DNA of 64,000 nucleotides from NCBI GenBank assembly GCA_964247055.1, contig OZ176051.1, positions 9,300,001 through 9,364,000 on the forward strand, in the 5' to 3' direction. The DNA is from Paragordius varius (lineage: Eukaryota; Nematomorpha). The notes below the pieces were generated by a model. The model was not told the DNA's origin. It ran no database searches and was given only the letters and a program-made list of their open reading frames with translations. Position numbers and translations under genes: made by a program. Positions 26,301 to 36,196 of this stretch are shown here, piece by piece. The first letter of the stretch is position 1. Each line of letters begins with the position of its first letter.

Positions 26301-28701
26301 GCTGTTTTTTTAATGACCATGGCCAAAAAAAAAATAGTCACTGACCTGATGAGCGGGTCATGATTTGGTCAGGACAACCCTACTATTTCAAAAGCTAGGT
26401 CACTTTTGTTCAATACCGTTTATTATATAAATTGAATAAATAAAGATATTAAAAAGTTCAAATTCTAAGATTATATTAAATTTCTGTAATTGATGAAACC
26501 AATTTGATTGATTTTTTTAATTAAAGCATATATATATATATATGAATCCATGAAACACTTATTAAAACCAAAAAGCGGTCAAACCCGTTTATTATTATTT
26601 AGATTATTTAAGGTACCCAAACCAGGTCATTAATATACTCCAAAAATAATTTTATGAATTTTTTGCTAAAATTTTTTTTGCTTACCATTTGTTGATGCCT
26701 GACTCGTTGGATTAAATTGTGAAGAAATCATGACAACGGGTCTCCTCCCTAAAAAAAGCGAATTAAATTTATTAAGACATTTGTTTTACATAAAAAATAT
26801 TTTTAACGATAATTTACAATAATAATAATCTTTTGAGTTGCAATAGTATGAGGTAAATTGGTATTTTAGCGTTTCATAATAGGTAATCATATAGGGTTTT
26901 TAATGAAAATCAAGCCAATATGAAAAATAATAATCATTTACTTTAAATTTTGTTTTTAATTATAAATATATTATATATTTTTAAAGTTAAATGATATAAA
27001 ACTTAAAAAAATTTGTAAAATACCTAAAGAATATGCTCTGCGATTATTATTCCCATTATCATTTTGAGGGTTATGAAGAGATGTTCCGCGACCACCAAAC
27101 ATACCCGAAAACACGTCTAAATCAAATTAAATTATATAAAACTTTCGTAAACAAAATAGACATAAAAAATAAAGTAATGCATTATTTTTGAGAAAAAATT
27201 AATTCAAATTATATTATTCCATTTACAATTCAATTTTACCCTAAACTCTTGGTTTTTTTTGAACATTAGGCTTTAATCAACCTTTAAATAAAAAATGGAC
27301 CTATGAAGATAATTTTTAGTAAACGTTAATAAACCTTAAATCATTCTATTCCATCCGTAAAAATTAATAAACTGTTTATTAATTTAGAAAAACTAAAATA
27401 ATCTTGGGGGGGAATATTTAGAAAAAACTTGAAATAGAGTGAGAAATTAAATTGTTGAGAGGAAAACTTATTTTCCAGTTAGGAATAATTGTTTAAATTT
27501 GAAGTGTGAATAGTGGTATAAAAAAGTCTATTATATACCTCTGACAGTATCAACAACTGAATTAGTCCATGTCATATTATTGTGTGAAGTTGCCCTTGTT
27601 TGTTGTTCATGAGAAGGATTATCGTTTGAATGCTCCATATGGTTTCCATCATCGACTGTATTAACAATTGAATAAAATTAAAATAAATGTTTAGGATTAT
27701 AAATATTCAGATTAGCATTCGTTAATTAAAATGCACTTTTCCAATTTTAAAAAAAATCCTAGTTTTTGAAATATAACGGTTTAATTTGCATGTTCCACAT
27801 CATACTAACTAGTTTGGTTGAGAGGATTTTAGGGTTTTCTTACTGGCAATAAAAATTTGTTATTTATTTATTTTATAAAAATTGACTTTTATAATAATTA
27901 TTATATATATTTTTAACACAAAAAATAATATTTTATGTTAAAGAGTTAACAGGTGTATCCATTAATAGAATAATAACAGTGGTTCCCAAAAGAGGCGGTA
28001 AAAAAATCTAGGAGGAAAAATAAAATTTGGAAAATTCATTAAAAAAATAAAATTAGAAAAAAATTAAAGGTTAATGAGGCTTACAGGTAAACATTATCAA
28101 AATTTGTCACCGATATGGAAAAAATATATAAAAGGATCTCATTGTTGTAATAAATTTTGAATTTTTGTTTTTTGGGGGGCGAAAGAAGGGGGGCGCAAGA
28201 AATATTTTTGAATTTGATGGGCGTAAAAGGTTGAAAATCGTTATTTTACATTGTTTAAAGTAAATACTATTTTTGTTATTACGTGTAGGATTTAATTCTA
28301 TTGGTTCTTGTGTTATTTCCAATCGTATTTCATACGTATTATTATTGTTATTATTTTCAACCGTATTTATATTATTGGAGTCCATTTCCACATCGTTGTT
28401 TGAAGTAACATAAGGAGGTTCAGTTATATTCATTACATGTGATTCAGATTGTGCCTTTATTTATCAAACATAAAACAAAAATTAATACATTTATTGGGTA
28501 AAATATATAGACAAGGGTGGGTCTAATCAATTATCAACTTGTTAATTATATGATAATACATCGGTGATATCTATATATAAATTAATGGTATACTAATTTG
28601 GATTTAATGTAAAAAACGGGATAATTTAAGTGTTTTTGTTGGTTCAGTATTTATTATTAAATTAGTATCTTAAACAATTATTTTCGTTTTTTATACATGT
28701 A

Positions 28702-28746
<45 letters not shown>

Positions 28747-31700
28747 CAAATACCATATTCAACCCAAAATATTATAAAAATATATAGAAATAACTTATTA
28801 TTTTTAAACTAAATTTATTAGCTTGTTAATATTACTTTCAATTTTTTATACTCTGTAAATTTTTTAAAAAATATTTAACATAAATTATATCAGAATATAA
28901 TCAAACTTATATTTTGATTTACAAAAAAAATAAAACTTATGATCCAATACTTGAGTTATATTTGTCGAATTTATTGGTGCATCAGATCTTAATGGTTGAT
29001 TATTTATAGTTGAAGGGGCTGCCATTGGTCCAAAGTGATATGGCTAAATATGCAATATGTCCATTTATTTCTTCAAAAATATAATATAACATGTACATTT
29101 ATGCTGGTTTATTACATTTTTTGGGCAATTAGTAATAAATTATAGCGTGTATGTTAAAAAAATTTAACCCATAATTAAATGTAAAAAGTAATGTAGGATA
29201 GGAAAAAATTGTTTAATGTCAACATTTTGTTCTTTTTTCAAACAGTATTGTATTGCCAGAATATAGCATACTGTATATGTATATTTATAAACTTTATTGA
29301 GTTAGTGTGATGAAAAAAATATGAAATAAAAAACCAATGTTATTTCAACAGGCACTATGGCTTGATGTAAAATAGCGGCTCTGAGATAACGAGCATCCCC
29401 AGGTTCTCCAAAATTAACAACTATATCACTCAATGCATGTTGAGCATGGGAAAGGGAATGCATTATGCGGGAAACTGTGTTAAATCGTGATTGAATCGTC
29501 CGTTTTTCATCCTTTGCGCAATGTAAAAATGTGTAAAATAAATTTCTATCTACTCATCTAAATTTGAAGCTTTAAAGAATGAAAAAGATTTAGAGAAAAT
29601 GAGGAGGTGTAAGGAAATGCATTATACAATACAGTGTAGCGAATGAATAGTTTCTCATACAATATTCAATTTTTTTGTAAAGAACAAAACTATCTTAATT
29701 TCTTATATACATAATATTAAAACCACTTAAAGTTATTCAAGTAGAAGGACTAAAAAAATTTATGATATTGGACCAATATATAATTATAAAAAATATATGC
29801 ATAAAATGTAAAAAATATCTAAAAACCAATTTTTCGGGTTTTTTAAAATGGGCAGCTAATTATTTTCAAATATTGAAATCTAATATTGTGAGGCTTTTCA
29901 TTGTTTGAGAACTTAGTTTAGTTTTACAAATTTAACATTGATAAGATAAAATATACAAAATCGTCAAAATCTCTTTTTATGCGACAGGTTTCCGTCAGTT
30001 AAACAAATTTTTACCTTTTTTTAGAGAAGAATTTTGATTTTTGTGCAATGTTTAATTTATAGGCACATAGTTAAGATTATTAATCAATTTATCAGGACAA
30101 AAAAGAGCATGGTTTTTCGTTTTAATGCTAGTTATGATATTTCAAAAAAACCCCAATTTACAAATCTTTGGAGTCCGTTTTTTCAAAAAGGGTTAAATTG
30201 CATATTATTATATGTTAAAACAAATATTTTAATTTTTGGTCATTTTATAAAAAATTTTTAATATCTAAAACCTCGGATGTTATATTATCAGTACGCCGTA
30301 AATCAGCAGTAACTGTACGCAAGTGAGGTGCCAACGTTTCCAATAAATTAGAATATTCCGATAACATATCTGCCAGTGTGTGAGTTTTTGGTCGACTAAA
30401 CAAATATGAAAAAATAAATGTCATAATTTATAAAATATAAAATAAAATATGACCAACTTTTCAAAAGTCCTCTCAAGAATATTATTGGAATTGTCATTGT
30501 CAGCCACAGTAGATATTTCCATATCTTCACCGGCGTTCTCGGCTAAATAATGGAATAAATTTGTTAATATTCATAGCTATAATAAAGATATTAAAGCATA
30601 TTATTTTTCGGAGATACCTTTTAATTATATTTTGTAAACTTATCTTAAAAATTTAAAATAAAAGCACCACCATAAATAAGAAACGTTGTTTCTTTCTTTC
30701 GTTTTTTAGGTATAAAACAAATAAATTAAGGCGTGGTATAGTAGGTAGGGCGCCTGACACTCACACTGCTTGCCAGAGTTCGAACCCCGAAACTAAGCAT
30801 TTTTTCCATCATTACTGTCAGCTATGGGCAGGCGAGTGTTAAAGCCCCCACATGTCCGGATACAATTTAAGTCCTTAGCCTTTGATAAAAAAAGGAATAA
30901 GAGACTCTAAACTGTGTATTTTTTATTTTTTTTATTTTTTTCAAACTCAACCTGAAATATCATTGGTTTGAGGGATTTCTTGAAACGTAATTTGTTCTGT
31001 AAATGTTGGAGATGCTTGATTTGTCGAATTTGTTTCCAGAGAAATTTTAGTATTAGCGCTAATAAAATCTTTTAGCTTATCAGTGTTTTCCTCTTTAACT
31101 GTGTTTAAATCTAATGTCTTTTCATTCTTTTTATCATTATCGTCATAAATGTCACGAGAGGTGGATGGTTTTTCCTCTTTCTCAATCGTGTCATTACCAT
31201 TATTCTGATTTGTTTCACGATGTGTTACAATATCATTTGCTAATTAAAATTTTATGAAATTAGAAAATTTCAAATAGAAAATTACGACAATTCTATATAC
31301 CATGTTGATTAATAACGTCTAAAGATGAAAGTTTGTTCAAATCTCGTTTGACGGATTTAAACATTTTTTGAGCCAATTCAAGGCGGGCTTTGGAAAAACT
31401 TTGAGGTGACTGTCTAGGTATTGGCCCAGCAGAAGTTTCAATATTATTTGATGCGTGAGAAGAGGTTGATGTTGTTGTCACATTCTAGATATATTTGGCA
31501 ATTATATAAATATATAAACATTTTCACAGAAACTGAAAAAATTTTGCTAAAATTAACATCGATCTATTTGGCTAATGCTGTTTGTATGCATTTATTGACA
31601 TCTAAATATTGACCTAGTGTTTGAGATATGTCAAGTTAAAGTTGCATTTATCTATAAAGAGTGTACCAATATTGCGCCACCATCAGGATAAGCCAAATAA

Positions 31701-33876
31701 AATAAAAAAAATTATATGTTACCTTTTCCATATTTAAAAAAATCAAATATTTGTATGTGCATGATTAAATAATTATTTTTTATTGAGTCAGTGGGGGACT
31801 AATCGTCGATCTCCAATAATATTCAAAAATTTAAGTAATAAAACAATTTTTTTAATGATAAAAAAGAAAAATATAATAATGCTTAAAGCATATTTGACCA
31901 TACCTAGGAAAAAAACCAAAATATTTATTGGATTAAAAACTTACGATATTAAACGGTTGTTGAAAAGTATTGGGATTTCCCATATTTTGTGCAAATTGAC
32001 TCAAGGCATTCTAAATAATATTAAAATAAAAAATATATTAAAGCCGCTTATATTTTCCATTTAATGAATCAAAATATTGCATTGGAAATATGTTCAGCAA
32101 TAAAATTAATTTGCTGATAGTAAATTTTTATTTAAACGTAAATAAAATAAGTTTCGAGAAAATTTATGATTGATCTTTGAATATTAAGTCTTCAAATAAA
32201 AAATGGATTGCATTTACCATTACCATTTCAAATAATACTTTAATATTTTAGATTTAATGTGTTAACATCTAAAAAAACATAAAAAAATGTTCCTATACCA
32301 AATTTTCATTATTAATTATTTAAAAGCATAGTTAAAAATATTGTTTGTTCGTTATGTAAAAATGTAAGTATATTTTAAAATCCGTTAAAAAGGCTCAAAA
32401 CGAAATTAGAATTATTAACCTAAACACATGTATAATCAGAGGAAATCGAATTATTCATAGTTATAACATGTAAAGGAAAATGATTCAAAATTGTTAAAAA
32501 AATGAATTATGTATTTAGAATATGACATAATAAGACAACAAGCAAAAACATTGGCAAGAAATAAGTCATAAAATAATTTTTTTAAACATGAGGATGCCGG
32601 ATTAATATGATATAATCTAAAAAAGCAAATTCTCAAAAACACTTAGCTAATAATATAACTTCCCCGAGGGGTGTTGATGGATTTAAATCAAATATTAATT
32701 TTCTAATACCATTTACTTCACCCTTAAACAATTAAAACTCGCCCTTAAACAATTCATATTCACCTTTAAACAATTTAAATTCACCCTAATTTAAGATATG
32801 TGTTTTTTAAAATTAAATATTACTTTTATTTTTTTATATTTTTAAAAAATAAAGTTTTGTCTTTTTATATTAATACTGAAAAAATAATAAACAAAGCCAT
32901 AAAGACATATTTCGTATTAATAATGAGTTATATTAGCCAGAAAACAGATAATTATATTTAGGGTAAATTTAATTTGTAAATGGTATAAATAGTATTAAAA
33001 ACTAATAAAATCATTCCCCCTTTTGTCAATTTAAATACTTGCATAGTCAAAATCAATGAAATGATTGGATTTTTAAATTTCTGGATATTTGCGCAGCTAA
33101 TATAAAGCGTATAAAGGTAAAAGAGGAATACCAAAAATAAATTTGAATTAGGTAAAAATGAATAAAAAAATTCACAATCGATCCATATATAAATTATAAC
33201 CACATAAAACTTTTAAAATACAGTTGGATTTATAAGGTGGATATATATAAAAATTAAGGAACGCCTTATAAATTTATCATAAAGTCCAAAATTACTAAAT
33301 ATAATAAAAGTTGCGTTTCAAATATTCGAGAAAATGTAAAACTTTATTTTCATATACCTCAATGTTCCTTGGATCAAAATTTGAACCGAAAGGTATGTCA
33401 ACTGTACCTAAATACACGCGATGGTTATTATTACTAAATGCATTTCCAGCATTTGTGTAATAATAAGCACTATTGTTGCTCGCTCCAATGTGGGAGATCG
33501 CAGTTTGAGATGCGTTAGTACTGCTGATGGAAGGTTGATAATATGAACTGGGTGGTGGGCGTTCAACTAAATGAATGACTTGATCATGCACATCTAATCA
33601 TTTAAAAACGATAAATGGTATTGGAAAAGAATTAAAAAATAATTATTATACTGTATGTATTAAGAATAAGATCATCCTGTAAAACTTTTCCTTTAAAAAT
33701 TAATCGTTGATTTTCAACAGGTAAATTCTATATAAAATATTGATATACTAATTTTCCAGAAATTTTTTCTTTAAACTGGTGCACAGTAATCTAATATAAT
33801 TAAATAAAAAAACATCATCTTCCAAATCAAAATAATAATTTTCTGATTCCAAAGTTCTGATCGTTACGTGAATCAT
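6471..33876 (-). CDS. BAG6: BAG6/Scythe (large proline-rich protein BAG6) orthologue
   Basis: Thirty-three exons: 33876-33814, 33790-33749, 33727-33652, 33593-33358, 32010-31945, 31484-31301, 31239-30952, 30542-30458, 30395-30272, 29511-29335, 29043-28951, 28454-28283, 27655-27539, 27116-27024, 26748-26686, 25514-25271, 24835-24658, 14446-14320, 13974-13889, 13435-13234, 12497-12278, 11210-10993, 10684-10582, 10273-10039, 9979-9933, 9760-9656, 9418-9195, 9110-9023, 8309-8249, 7927-7784, 7440-7216, 7160-7041, 6623-6471. All junctions are GT-AG, phases agree, and the total is 1,552 residues. The protein has an N-terminal ubiquitin-like domain ending VIHLVERPPP, a DUF3538-like region, and the C-terminal YSDAYMSGMSVKRRK segment with its nuclear-localisation signal. 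In other animals BAG6 is the scaffold of the BAG6-UBL4A-GET4 complex, which triages hydrophobic and tail-anchored proteins. It is longer than the human protein (about 1,130 residues) because of Asn/Thr/Ser-rich linkers. The splice choice at exon 26 (acceptor CCCAG) is the least certain. Confidence 0.95.
6654..6967. mobile_element. MITE with ~50-bp inverted ends (family copy 1)
   Basis: Left end TACAGTAAAAACTGAAATTA followed by CGGACAAAAC is mirrored at the right end (TTTTGTCCGTATAATTT ... TTTTTACTGTA). No coding capacity. It fills most of the last BAG6 intron. Related ends occur at 8,322-8,400 and 13,506-13,766. Confidence 0.75.
7942..8134 (-). mobile_element. tRNA-derived SINE, copy 1
   Basis: On the minus strand it starts GGCGTG and carries a weak box A and a box B-like GAATTCGAACACC. 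It ends AGAGACTCTATACTGTA. It is about 190 bp long, in BAG6 intron 29, and the most diverged of three copies. Confidence 0.8.
9023..14446 (-). CDS. BAG6: BAG6 exons 18-28: C-terminal helical region
   Basis: After the 10.2 kb intron, exons 18-21 are Pro/Asn-rich with repeated aromatic-Gln motifs (IPPFFQNLPPFNND). Exons 22-28 turn helical and conserved in feel: LTKFFLSHTDLQTFLSAYRK, DLIRELLGKIRQEI, VLKVIQTFLMALIVALVI and RILYQLLRTVLTHPETDLP. These match the Leu-rich helices that precede the BAG-like C-terminus in other BAG6 proteins. The VLKVIQ segment is hydrophobic enough to resemble a membrane helix but lies within the soluble-protein context of BAG6. Confidence 0.88.
12543..12732 (-). mobile_element. 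tRNA-derived SINE, copy 2
   Basis: Minus strand: GGCGTGATGGTATAGTAGGT (box A region), then CAGAGTTCGAACCC (box B), a unique body with GGGCAGGCGAGTGTTAA, and the tail AGAGACTCTAAACTGTATA. It lies in BAG6 intron 20. Confidence 0.88.
13506..13766. mobile_element. MITE with inverted ends (family copy 2)
   Basis: Left arm AATAAAAACTGAAATTATAT with AGATAAAAC; right arm GGTTTTGTCTTTTTTATTTG followed by AATTTTAC. Same family as 6,654-6,967 but more diverged. BAG6 intron 19. Confidence 0.5.
14447..15399. other. BAG6 intron 17, proximal part
   Basis: AT-rich, no gene. It contains a perfect 27-bp tandem duplication at 15,021-15,047 and 15,048-15,074 (unit starts GGGATATTTTAAGAGATACT). The intron continues to 24,657 and is filled with the mobile elements listed separately. 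Confidence 0.7.
15408..15629. mobile_element. hAT-type MITE
   Basis: About 220 bp with imperfect inverted ends AGGATGTGCAACC / GTCGGACACCCT and the internal GGGCCGC motif common in hAT derivatives. It is flanked by CTAGATTA (15,400-15,407) and CTAGATCA (15,630-15,637), an 8-bp target duplication with one mismatch. Confidence 0.7.
15636..17330 (+). mobile_element. Degenerate hAT transposon (SCAND3/ZBED-like)
   Basis: The ends are CAGGGCTTCTTAAACTATGG with the typical GGGTCGCG hairpin on the left and GTTTAAGAAGCCCGG on the right. Flanking octamers TCCTAGAT / GTCTAGAT look like a decayed target duplication. The plus strand keeps transposase scraps: SVQLDETTNITKFAQLL at about 15,830, LLFCCPMEDNTRGKDI at about 15,930, and CGICTGARAMTGKN at about 16,025. 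These are blocks typical of hAT transposases with the Asp catalytic motif. No frame is open across the length; many stops and shifts are present. Confidence 0.8.
17440..17810 (-). mobile_element. LINE reverse-transcriptase fragment
   Basis: Translation on the minus strand across shifted frames gives AIEKVDSLIYLGYINTSLGY, then YGAKAWPLSKTYKNK and NLEKIL. This matches the region just after the reverse-transcriptase thumb in many animal LINEs (a YLG motif, then YGxxxW). No other LINE part is visible, so it is a short dead fragment in BAG6 intron 17. Confidence 0.6.
18683..19930 (+). mobile_element. hAT transposase remnant (GTF2IRD2/FAM200-like)
   Basis: A second, different hAT lineage. Segments in order: NKKGFISLLKK (18,930), FHYFIHQQNLVSRV with VVDIVNHIRGREFNRRKLKH and RWLSLSKILNRFFILRHEI (18,985-19,230), and the C-terminal block PSTNTCEMAYLKMKYVK / NRLTDDHLDRLG (19,800-19,900). 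These correspond to conserved hAT blocks found in GTF2IRD2- and FAM200-type transposases. Open stretches are 94 and 110 residues long, separated by a frame change near 18,967 and stops later. Terminal repeats were not identified. Confidence 0.8.
20068..21271. mobile_element. Foldback element, copy 1 (long inverted repeat, ~1.2 kb)
   Basis: A near-perfect palindrome. The left arm starts CTGTGTGCAAAAAAGAGGGT and the right arm ends TTTTTTGCACACAGTG. Each arm is several hundred bases (for instance GAGAAAATCGAAACTGGGCA on the left against TGCCCGATTTCGATTTTCTC on the right). No transposase. Short open frames here are shadows of the palindrome. TA-flanked ends suggest a mariner/Tc1-type MITE. Other copies: 39,408-40,636 and 60,718-63,358. 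Confidence 0.85.
21340..21366 (+). other. G-rich run, potential G-quadruplex
   Basis: Four or more G-tracts of four or longer within 27 nt (GGGGGGTGGGGGAAGGGGAG and on), striking in this AT-rich background. It sits at the left edge of the tandem array. Confidence 0.7.
21480..23340. repeat. Tandem array, ~320-bp unit built of two ~160-bp half units
   Basis: The phrase GGCGCATTTTTCAGG recurs near 22,006, 22,318, 22,638 and 22,965, a period of 312-327 bp. Between each pair lies a related half unit containing ATATGGTGGCGCAGTTTT. So the unit is a dimer of diverged ~160-bp monomers, with about six dimers in all. Other recurrent phrases are GGGTAATATTTTAAGC and GGAATCATGATTGATTCCAT. The copies are well diverged. 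Confidence 0.85.
24658..29043 (-). CDS. BAG6: BAG6 exons 11-17: low-complexity middle region
   Basis: Seven exons encode Asn/Pro/Arg-rich, probably disordered sequence, including an Asn run (28,340s) and an Arg-rich stretch (VPPRRSFWFRQEG, FARPRRTI). Exon 17 (24835-24658) ends with LLPCLSHHFMIRP, resembling the short Leu-Pro-Cys-x-x-x-His-Phe motif I recall from the middle of BAG6. Phases run 1-1-1-1-2-0 through this block without a break, which supports exons too short to find by similarity. Confidence 0.88.
25685..26381. mobile_element. hAT-like MITE with GACCATGGTCATGACC ends (copy 1, lost left end)
   Basis: Left part CCGGTCAGACCCAGTGAGAC and TCATGACCATGGTCATG; right part GACCATGGCC ... 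GGGTCATGATTTGGTCAGGA then CAACCCTA. It shares ends and interior with 54,380-55,064. BAG6 intron 15. Confidence 0.75.
28707..28742. repeat. (TA)n microsatellite
   Basis: TA run in BAG6 intron 11. Confidence 0.95.
29335..30542 (-). CDS. BAG6: BAG6 exons 8-10: DUF3538-like conserved core
   Basis: Exon 9 (30395-30272) reads TLADMLSEYSNLLETLAPHL, parallel to the vertebrate segment PAEYVEVLQELQRLESRLQP. Exon 10 (29511-29335) reads MHSLSHAQHALSDIVVNFGE and LRAAILHQAIVPVEI, parallel to LGNTFVALSDLRCNL and VLQQAAIPIQIN. These are the strongest BAG6-specific similarities outside the ubiquitin-like domain. The exon 10 acceptor (GCGCAAAG) has a poor pyrimidine tract. Its donor could also lie 15 nt earlier without changing phase. 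Confidence 0.92.
30729..30918 (+). mobile_element. tRNA-derived SINE, copy 3
   Basis: Plus strand GGCGTGGTATAGTAGGTAGG (box A region), CAGAGTTCGAACCCC (box B), body with GGGCAGGCGAGTGTTAA, tail AGAGACTCTAAACTGTGTA. It lies in BAG6 intron 7, opposite in orientation to the gene. Confidence 0.88.
30952..32010 (-). CDS. BAG6: BAG6 exons 5-7: linker and helical segment
   Basis: Exon 5 (32010-31945) encodes LSQFAQNMGNPNTFQQPFNI. Exon 6 (31484-31301) has a Ser/Thr-rich start, then the predicted helix SKARLELAQKMFKSVKRDLN, which matches the position of the vertebrate BAG6 segment beginning RVRLVMAQHM. Exon 7 (31239-30952) is a charged, acidic linker with few hydrophobic residues, as expected between the ubiquitin-like and DUF3538 regions. 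Confidence 0.9.
32704..32987. mobile_element. TACCATTT-family MITE, copy 1
   Basis: Ends AATACCATTTACTTCACCCT and TTTGTAAATGGTATAAA are inverted copies. Next to the left end are about four copies of a ~21-bp repeat (CACCCTTAAACAATTAAAACT type). Non-coding. BAG6 intron 4. Confidence 0.8.
33358..33876 (-). CDS. BAG6: BAG6 exons 1-4: ubiquitin-like domain
   Basis: Exon 1 starts MIHVTIRTLESENYYFDLED, aligning with the start of the ubiquitin fold. Exon 2 gives ITVHQFKEKISGKL. Exon 3 gives LPVENQRLIFKGKVLQDDLI, the ubiquitin-like beta3-beta5 region. Exon 4 begins HDQVIHLVERPPPSS, almost identical to the end of the vertebrate BAG6 ubiquitin-like domain. The ATG at 33876 is the first in phase and leaves the domain complete. 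The two introns inside the domain are 23 and 21 nt (33791-33813 and 33728-33748). Exon 4 then runs into a Ser/Asn/Tyr-rich linker. Confidence 0.95.
33728..33813 (-). other. Two ultra-short introns (23 nt and 21 nt) flanking BAG6 exon 2
   Basis: 33791-33813 (23 nt) starts GTTTTTTT and ends ATATTAG. 33728-33748 (21 nt) starts GTATATCA and ends TATATAG. Reading through the first shifts the frame, and the second carries an in-frame stop. Removing both gives an uninterrupted ubiquitin-like fold. Confidence 0.88.
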
Positions 33877-34859
33877 TTAATGCGAGCCGATCTTTAAATT
33901 GAAAAAGTATGCTAATAAGGTTTAATCAGCAAATATTATAAATTGCACCTAGAGATAGATTTTTGTATGGTAAAGGTGCATATAAATCAATGCTAATTGC
34001 ATTTTTTTTATTTTATTTAGCATTGGCAGTGAATTACACTGAAAATCTGGTGTTATTGTTCAGAGGGATTTTTAAATAAAATATATTAAAGACTATAAGG
34101 CTTATAATGTTCATTTAATATTTATATATTATCGTTGTCATAGACAAAAGCGTTTAATATGGGTTTGTAAATTCTTTAATATATTAATTTAAATCATTCA
34201 TTCGAATATTCTATATATTACATTAACTTGTTGTCACACATTTATGTAAGTAACGAATTTTATTTTTAGCAAAAATTTGACATTTGGAGTAAAATTTTAT
34301 TTTTTGGTCTGTGTCCTATAACAATTAATTAATCTTAAATGTATTTAACATTTATAACATTTTTTTTAAACGATTACATTTTGGGGTTGTTTTCTATTCC
34401 AAAGCTTAAAGTTGCATATATAGAATTTTAAAGTTCTTTTGGCTCAAATTTGATCACTTAATATTGTTATCTTATGTCGTCAAAGTGTTATAAACAATGT
34501 GCCAAAATTAGCATCTCAGTAATAATTTTCATGGTGGATGATGTTTTAATTTCTAAGGACACAAGTCGGATATCCTCCAACATATTGAAACAAACAACCA
34601 TTTTAAATTCGAATTCTAATTATGAAAATTGCAGAGTTAATTAGTTCATTTCAAACAAATGCACATTTATTTCCCTGGGGTATTGATTCAATTATCTACA
34701 ACAAAAAAAAGCTACGAAACAATTTGATAATATATTAGGCACTTATTTATTTTTCCTAGATTTAAATCATACGGCTAAAAGGTATACCATATTTAATTTT
34801 TCTCAAATGAAAATACTTTTTGAAATATTTAATTAAATTAATCCAAGGTATAAAACTAC
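33877..34859. other. Region upstream of the BAG6 start
   Basis: AT-rich with no clear gene; it should hold the BAG6 promoter. A 41-codon open frame at about 34,480-34,610 (minus strand, starting MVVCFNMLED) has no recognisable family. Confidence 0.4.
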
Positions 34860-34983
34860 CATTGAAGGTAATAAAATGAAAAAAAATATTGTGCCAATAT
34901 CTTGAAATTATTTTCATCTAACGGTTTTTCATCGCCATTTTTTTCTTTGGATATGCACTTCAAATTTGAATTGGGATAAATTG
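34860..34983 (-). CDS. Orphan exon-like segment, unknown product
   Basis: Minus strand: a good acceptor (TTTCTTTCAG) is followed by an open segment reading IYPNSNLKCISKEKNGDEKP and then DENNFKILAQYFFSFYYLQ, ending at a GGTAGTTT donor. Composition and splice sites look like a real exon. It lies between the BAG6 start and the chitin synthase stop, and I could not connect it in phase to either or recognise a family. It may belong to a small separate gene or be a chance open frame. Confidence 0.3.
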
Positions 34984-36164
34984 CTGAAAGAAACTATTTA
35001 AATTTTAATTCATGCTTCTCTCCTAATATGAATAAAAATTTCTAAATAAAATTTAGTACACACAAAACTACTACAACCCGTATTTGGCAACATTGCAAAA
35101 TATTGTGTTTATTTTGTTCTAACGCTAAATATAAAGCTAATTTATTATTTAAATCTCAATAACTTTGATATTAACAGAATTATTTTTAGATATGAGCTTT
35201 CCTACAAAAATTTTATAACTTTCGAAAATCACTTGTTACAGTTATAACTAAAAGCCTGTTAACCTGATACATTGAATTTGTAACTGTGATACTCGCAGTG
35301 GCGAACCCTTCCTTTCACTTAAAATTAACGAATATTCACCGTTTTTTAGATAACTTAACTGCGGAGTTTTTTCACCCACAAAAAAGAAATTGACATTAAA
35401 ATATAAAACCCAAATTTATATACAATAGATATTTCGCATATAATATCAATTATCAAAAATATCGCAAATAAACCATAACAAACATTTTAGTTTATCTACA
35501 AATTCCAATATTTTTTGCTATAAACAAAAACATAAAAAATTTCATATTGGCATAAAATGTTAAAATATCTTATATAAATGTCTTAGAACAAGGGCGACAT
35601 TTAGAACTATCAATTCCAATAAGCAATTTTAGAATTAAATAAAGAAACATTCATATTCGGTTTCATACCGGTAGATAAAAATAATGGCTTCAACAAAATT
35701 ACGAAGAAATTAGTCTATTAAGATTTTAAATCCAAATTTACTTGTAATCATGCTTTAGCGAAGGAATCTGCACGGAAATCTTTCCCAAAAACCTTTGGTC
35801 GAAGATAACTATGAATGAATCAATGAGTCATGTGCTTAAGTATGTAATAATCAAATATTAAAACTAATCCTAATTTTTTTAGTATATTAACAAAAACGTT
35901 TCTACCTAATAAACTTTTATATAGATCAAGATAATATAAATAATTAGCTATTAATAGTATAGAATATCCTTTTTTGTTGTAACTATTATATTAACAATCA
36001 CTTTTATGAACGGTAATAATTATAATTATGTTTAAATATGATAATCAATCATCTAATAGCATGAAATCATGAATAACATTTGAAACAACGAGACTACCAA
36101 TACATTTAAGGTATTTTTTAATGTTGTAAAGAATACAGACATTTTTAATCAGAATGTGTTTATT

Positions 36165-36196
<32 letters not shown>

